From NCBI GenBank assembly GCA_031255075.1, contig JAIRTF010000182.1:1-24592 (forward strand): a stretch of 24,592 nucleotides of DNA, given 5' to 3'. Within the stretch, counting starts at the first letter, position 1. Each line of letters begins with the position of its first letter. Below the pieces are notes generated by a model that was given only the letters and a program-made list of their open reading frames with translations, had not been told where the DNA came from and made no database searches. Shown here one piece after another: positions 21,287 through 24,592 of the stretch. This DNA comes from Bifidobacteriaceae bacterium (GTDB taxonomy: Bacteria; Actinomycetota; Actinomycetes; Actinomycetales; WQXJ01). Made by a program: the position numbers and the translations under genes.

Positions 21287-22636
21287 ATGCCCGACCTGCA
21301 CGAAAAGCTGGCCCCGATCTTCGACGAAGTGGTTGCCCGCAACCCCGGTGAAGCAGAGTTCCATCAAGCTGTCCACGAAGTTCTCGAAAGCATTGGGCCA
21401 GTGGTCAGCGCCAACCCCGAGTACACCGACGCCGAAGTCATCCGGCGGTTGTGTGAACCAGAACGCCAGATCATCTTCCGCGTGCCGTGGACTGATGATT
21501 CCGGCAAGGTTCAACTGAACCGCGGCTTCCGGGTGGAGTTCAACTCGGCCCTCGGCCCCTACAAAGGTGGCCTGCGCTTCCACCCGTCTGTCTACCTGGG
21601 GATCATCAAGTTCCTGGGCTTTGAGCAGATCTTCAAGAACTCGCTGACCGGCATGCCGATTGGCGGCGGCAAGGGCGGCTCCGACTTTGACCCGAAAGGC
21701 AAGTCCGATGCCGAAGTGATGCGTTTCTGCCAATCGTTCATGACCGAGTTGTACCGCCACCTGGGTGAATACACCGACGTGCCGGCTGGAGACATCGGCG
21801 TGGGCGGGCGCGAGATTGGCTACCTGTTTGGCCACTACAAGCGCATCACCAACCGCTACGAATCCGGTGTGCTGACCGGCAAGGGCCTGACCTGGGGCGG
21901 TTCACGGGTGCGGGTTGAGGCGACCGGCTACGGCACGGCCTTCTTTGTAGCCGACATGCTGGCCCAGGAAGGATCCTCCTTCGAAGGGCGGCAAGTGGTG
22001 GTTTCCGGGGCCGGCAACGTGGCCATCTACGCCATCGAAAAGGTCCACCAGATGGGTGGCAAGGTGGTGGCCTGCTCTGATTCCAACGGCTACGTGATGG
22101 ACCCGGCAGGCATTGACCTTGACCTGCTGAAAGAAATCAAAGAAGCCAAGCGCGGCCGGTTGACCGAATACGCCGAGCGGATTGGCTCCCGGGTCAAGTA
22201 TGTGTCTGACGGCTCCATCTGGGATGTGCCCTGCGAAATCGCGCTGCCCTGCGCCACGCAGAACGAGCTCAACGCCGCCGGAGCTGAACGGCTGATCGCC
22301 AACGGCTGCCAGATTGTGGCGGAAGGGGCCAACATGCCCACCACGCCTGAGGCGATCCGGCTGCTTCAAAGTGCCGGCGTCAAGTTTGCGCCCGGCAAAG
22401 CCGCCAACGCCGGCGGTGTGGCCACCAGTGCCCTGGAAATGCAGCAGAACGCCTCGCGTGATTCGTGGTCCTTCGAATACACCGAAGAGCGCCTGGCGGA
22501 GATCATGCGGTCCATCCACACCCGCTGCCTGGAAACAGCCGAAACCTTCGGCGCTCCGGGTGACTATGTGGTTGGCGCCAACATTGCCGGCTTTACCCAG
22601 GTGGCAGACGCCATGCTGGCCCTGGGCATTATCTGA
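21287..22636 (+). CDS. gdhA: NADP-type glutamate dehydrogenase
   Basis: This 449-residue enzyme makes glutamate from 2-oxoglutarate and ammonium with a nicotinamide cofactor in the cytoplasm. It is full length for the hexameric, about 450-residue class, which is usually NADP-specific and biosynthetic. Visible are the substrate-site GPYKGGLRFHP (Lys93), the catalytic PIGGGKGGSDFDP (Lys129), DVPAGDIGVGGREIG (Asp169) and the dinucleotide-binding GAGNVA (241-246). The C-terminal NAGGVATSALEMQQN is also conserved. GGAGG (21276-21280) is six bases before the ATG. It is a single gene with a hairpin after it, convergent with the polysaccharide deacetylase. Cofactor choice is inferred from length and family, not from a proven residue. 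Confidence 0.96.
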   Translation: MPDLHEKLAPIFDEVVARNPGEAEFHQAVHEVLESIGPVVSANPEYTDAEVIRRLCEPERQIIFRVPWTDDSGKVQLNRGFRVEFNSALGPYKGGLRFHPSVYLGIIKFLGFEQIFKNSLTGMPIGGGKGGSDFDPKGKSDAEVMRFCQSFMTELYRHLGEYTDVPAGDIGVGGREIGYLFGHYKRITNRYESGVLTGKGLTWGGSRVRVEATGYGTAFFVADMLAQEGSSFEGRQVVVSGAGNVAIYAIEKVHQMGGKVVACSDSNGYVMDPAGIDLDLLKEIKEAKRGRLTEYAERIGSRVKYVSDGSIWDVPCEIALPCATQNELNAAGAERLIANGCQIVAEGANMPTTPEAIRLLQSAGVKFAPGKAANAGGVATSALEMQQNASRDSWSFEYTEERLAEIMRSIHTRCLETAETFGAPGDYVVGANIAGFTQVADAMLALGII

Positions 22637-22762
22637 CCAGGACAACCCAGCGGTGGTGCCTGGCCTGGTGGCTGGGCACCGCCGCGGCAACCACTTCAGC
22701 CGGTGGCTAAACCAACCCAATTAGGGATCGATTTGGCTTTAGATTTGGTTGTTAAGGGCGGC

Positions 22763-22799
22763 GCGGGTGGTGGCTTTGACAGCCGCCGCCACCACCCGC
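22763..22799. terminator. Bidirectional hairpin between gdhA and the polysaccharide deacetylase gene
   Basis: GCGGGTGGTGGC (22763-22774) and GCCACCACCCGC (22788-22799) form a perfect 12-base stem with a 13-nt loop between two convergent genes. It has no strong T-run on either side but is well placed to end both transcripts. A weaker imperfect dyad (GGTGCC / GGCACC) lies nearer the gdhA stop, around 22653-22680. Confidence 0.65.
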
Positions 22800-22805
22800 C
22801 CCCTT

Positions 22806-23693
22806 TCAGTTCTTGGTGGCCCGCGGCCCGTTGAAGACAGCCCGGCCAGTTTCAAGTGGGGCGGCCCACAGTTGCGGCACCGTCACCAAGGTGTATCCCC
22901 GTTCCTTCAACCCGGCCACAATTCCGGGCAATGCGGCAATGTCTTCAGAAACTGTGTCATGCATCAAGATGATGGATCCGGGCCGCGAATCATTCAGCAC
23001 ATGGTCCGTCACCTTGGCTCCGTCATGGGTGGCCCAATCCATGGTGTCCACATCCCACAACACAAATGTCATGCCGGTGCAGGCGGCCAAGACGGCGTCA
23101 TCCCAAGCGCCATATGGCGGCCTGACCAACGGCGAATCCACACCAGAAGCGTCCTTGATGGCATTGCGGGTGCGGTTGGCGTCCTCACAGGCGGCCTGCG
23201 GGCCGGCCTTGACCATGTCACCGTGGCGCCAGGAGTGGCCGCCTACGGCGTGGCCCTCCGCCACAGACCGGGCCAGCAACTCCGGCCGCGCCGCCACCGA
23301 TTGGCCCAGGTCGAAGAACGTCACGTGGACATTCAAAGCCTTGAGCTGGTCGAGGAGCGCCGAACGGTAGGTGGAGGGGCCGTCATCAAACGTCAGGGCG
23401 ACGCACGGCACCGCCGAACAATCGACACCCACAACGTTGGCTCCCGGCACCCCACCGGATGGCATATGCCCCTCCGGTGGTAGCGGCGGCGGGGTTGGCT
23501 CTGGCGGCGGGTCTTTTTGGACGGGGACAGCCGGGGTCACAACCACTGGCGGCGGCACAGTTGGGTCCGGGTCAGCCGTGGTGGCTCCGCTGGGCAGCAG
23601 CCAAGCAAACGCCAACAATCCACAGACCACGATTGAGACGAACAAGACCACTGGTCCATGCCACTTTGCCCGCGGTGGCTGACCTTCCTCCAT
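22806..23693 (-). CDS. Membrane-anchored polysaccharide deacetylase (NodB/CE4)
   Basis: This 295-residue enzyme removes N-acetyl groups from cell-wall or extracellular glycans. It has one membrane helix (about 13-33) followed by a Pro-rich linker (about 40-80) that would span the wall, then a NodB domain. Motif 1 is TFDDGPS (Asp103 catalytic base, Asp104 metal), motif 2 is GGHSWRHGD with metal ligands His153 and His157, motif 3 is RPPYGAWD (Arg191) and His245 lies in ILMHDT. The catalytic set is complete, so it should be active on peptidoglycan or a similar polymer, often a lysozyme-resistance trait. ATG 23693 is chosen; GTG 23696 and GTG 23705 are in-frame alternatives, the first with GGAAGG at good spacing. 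Confidence 0.92.
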   Translation of the reverse strand: MEEGQPPRAKWHGPVVLFVSIVVCGLLAFAWLLPSGATTADPDPTVPPPVVVTPAVPVQKDPPPEPTPPPLPPEGHMPSGGVPGANVVGVDCSAVPCVALTFDDGPSTYRSALLDQLKALNVHVTFFDLGQSVAARPELLARSVAEGHAVGGHSWRHGDMVKAGPQAACEDANRTRNAIKDASGVDSPLVRPPYGAWDDAVLAACTGMTFVLWDVDTMDWATHDGAKVTDHVLNDSRPGSIILMHDTVSEDIAALPGIVAGLKERGYTLVTVPQLWAAPLETGRAVFNGPRATKN

Positions 23694-23805
23694 CACTCCA
23701 AACACCTTCCTCAGTCCCCGTTTAACCAGACTATTGTCTCGGATCCACGACGGGTTCTGGCTCTCCGAGCGGGCGTTTCTCAGCTAGCGACAACCTTTAC
23801 GTTTC

Positions 23806-23835
23806 TTGAAGCAGCCTTGGGCTGTGACCTAAGCT
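23806..23835 (+). promoter_or_regulatory. Candidate promoter of cysK
   Basis: TTGAAG (23806-23811) and TAAGCT (23830-23835) are spaced by 18 nt, about 80 nt before the cysK start. A GGTCCGGACC palindrome (23844-23853) follows and could be an operator or leader hairpin. Both are suggestions from consensus only. Confidence 0.35.
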
Positions 23836-23914
23836 TACCTGGCGGTCCGGACCGGGCCCGGTTCAGCCCACGTGTGGCGCTGACACCACCGAATAGTCAA
23901 CCTAGAAGGCCATG

Positions 23915-24592
23915 ATGTCCAAGATTTACTCCGACGCTTCGCAGATCACCGGCAACACCCCGTTGGTGCGCATCAACCGTCTCACCAAGTCCCTAGCGCC
24001 AGATGCCCAAGTGCTGGCCAAGCTGGAGTTTTACAACCCGGCCGGTTCCGTCAAAGACCGCATTGGGGTGGCGATTGTCGATGCCGCCGAACAGTCTGGC
24101 CAGCTAAAGCCCGGTGGCACCATTGTTGAGGGCACCAGTGGCAACACCGGTATAGCCCTGGCTTTTGTGGGCGCCGCCCGGGGTTATCACGTGGTGCTGA
24201 CAATGCCGGAATCGATGTCCAAGGAGCGCCGGGCGCTGCTGCGGGCCTTTGGCGCTGAACTGGTCCTGACCCCCGCTTCTGAAGGCATGAAAGGCGCCGT
24301 CGAAGCAGCCGAAAAGATTGCCGCCGAACGGCCGGGCGCCATTTTGGCGCGGCAATTCGCCAACCAGGCCAACCCGGAGATTCACCGCCGCACCACCGCT
24401 GAGGAAATCTGGGCAGACACTGACGGCACCGTGGACGTAGTGGTTGGCGGCGTGGGCACCGGTGGCACCATCACCGGAGTTGGCCAGGCCATCAAGGACC
24501 GCAAGCCATCCCTCAAGGTGATAGCCGTGGAACCGGATGAATCGCCGTTGCTGTCCGGTGGGGCAGCCGGCCCGCACAAGATTCAAGGCATT
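23915..24592 (+). CDS. cysK: Cysteine synthase A (O-acetylserine sulfhydrylase), 5' portion
   Basis: This PLP enzyme makes cysteine from O-acetylserine and sulfide. 226 residues are visible of about 310, and the frame runs off the right edge. It begins SKIYSDASQITGNTPLVRIN, and shows the PLP lysine Lys47 in FYNPAGSVKDR, the substrate loop TSGNTG (74-79), the MPESMSKERR segment and the phosphate-binding GVGTGGT (179-185). These favour CysK over the cystathionine beta-synthase or CysM branches, though the decisive C-terminus is missing. ATG 23915 is preferred over ATG 23912 because AGAAGG (23904-23909) would be too close to the latter. A cysE gene often follows cysK in actinobacteria and would lie beyond the edge. 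Confidence 0.95.
   Translation, partial: MSKIYSDASQITGNTPLVRINRLTKSLAPDAQVLAKLEFYNPAGSVKDRIGVAIVDAAEQSGQLKPGGTIVEGTSGNTGIALAFVGAARGYHVVLTMPESMSKERRALLRAFGAELVLTPASEGMKGAVEAAEKIAAERPGAILARQFANQANPEIHRRTTAEEIWADTDGTVDVVVGGVGTGGTITGVGQAIKDRKPSLKVIAVEPDESPLLSGGAAGPHKIQGI

Noticed and set aside
21086..21835. 249-codon minus-strand frame opposite the start of gdhA
   Set aside because: It is an antisense shadow of glutamate dehydrogenase with no recognisable domain.

Overview
The window is high-GC DNA with actinobacterial traits: G/C-ending codons, purine-rich Shine-Dalgarno sites, several GTG/TTG starts, apparently leaderless genes, and an actinobacterial-type RecA, FrcABC-like transporter and SipW-type secreted proteins. 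I place it in Actinomycetota, probably a chromosome; genus cannot be read from the sequence. No CRISPR array, rRNA, phage structural gene or insertion sequence was seen.

Left part (1-2128): the 5' portion of recA (minus strand, running off the left edge), preceded by an unrecognised helical 227-residue protein, then tRNA-Gly(TCC) and tRNA-Pro(TGG) on the plus strand. Accessory-looking stretch (2129-7672): two small ribbon-helix-helix (antitoxin-like) genes, each with a short overlapping downstream reading frame; a bacteriocin-immunity-type membrane protein with its ABC ATPase; a four-helix membrane protein with its own promoter; and a 13-bp tandem repeat. The first 11 bases after that repeat array match the T-arm of tRNA-Gly, so tRNA-associated insertion is possible but not shown.

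Metabolic part (7673-16631): plus-strand alpha/beta hydrolase, nitrilase-family amidase and M20 peptidase/deacylase genes converge on a minus-strand operon. Read in transcription order it is a GntR/HutC repressor, a sugar-type lipoprotein binding protein, an ADP-ribosylglycohydrolase-family enzyme, a PfkB kinase, an FrcC/RbsC-type permease and an FrcA-type ATPase. The last four genes are closely packed or overlapping. The repressor gene has a good sigma-70-like promoter (TTGACG-17-TACTAA) covered by an 18-bp inverted repeat, which predicts autoregulation. The gene set suggests import of a ribosylated or glycosylated compound, cleavage of its glycosidic bond and phosphorylation of the released sugar.

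Surface-structure part (16893-20886): two paralogous secreted proteins, a SipW-like signal peptidase (Ser/His type), and a seven-blade RCC1-like beta-propeller protein that carries the same type of signal peptide as the two paralogs. Strong hairpins follow both paralogs and the propeller gene. This looks like a dedicated secretion/assembly locus comparable in logic to Bacillus tapA-sipW-tasA, but with a propeller protein as third cargo. It is the best candidate here for an undescribed system.

Right part (21287-24592): NADP-type glutamate dehydrogenase, a convergent membrane-anchored polysaccharide deacetylase separated from it by a strong bidirectional hairpin, and the start of cysteine synthase (cysK), cut by the right edge.
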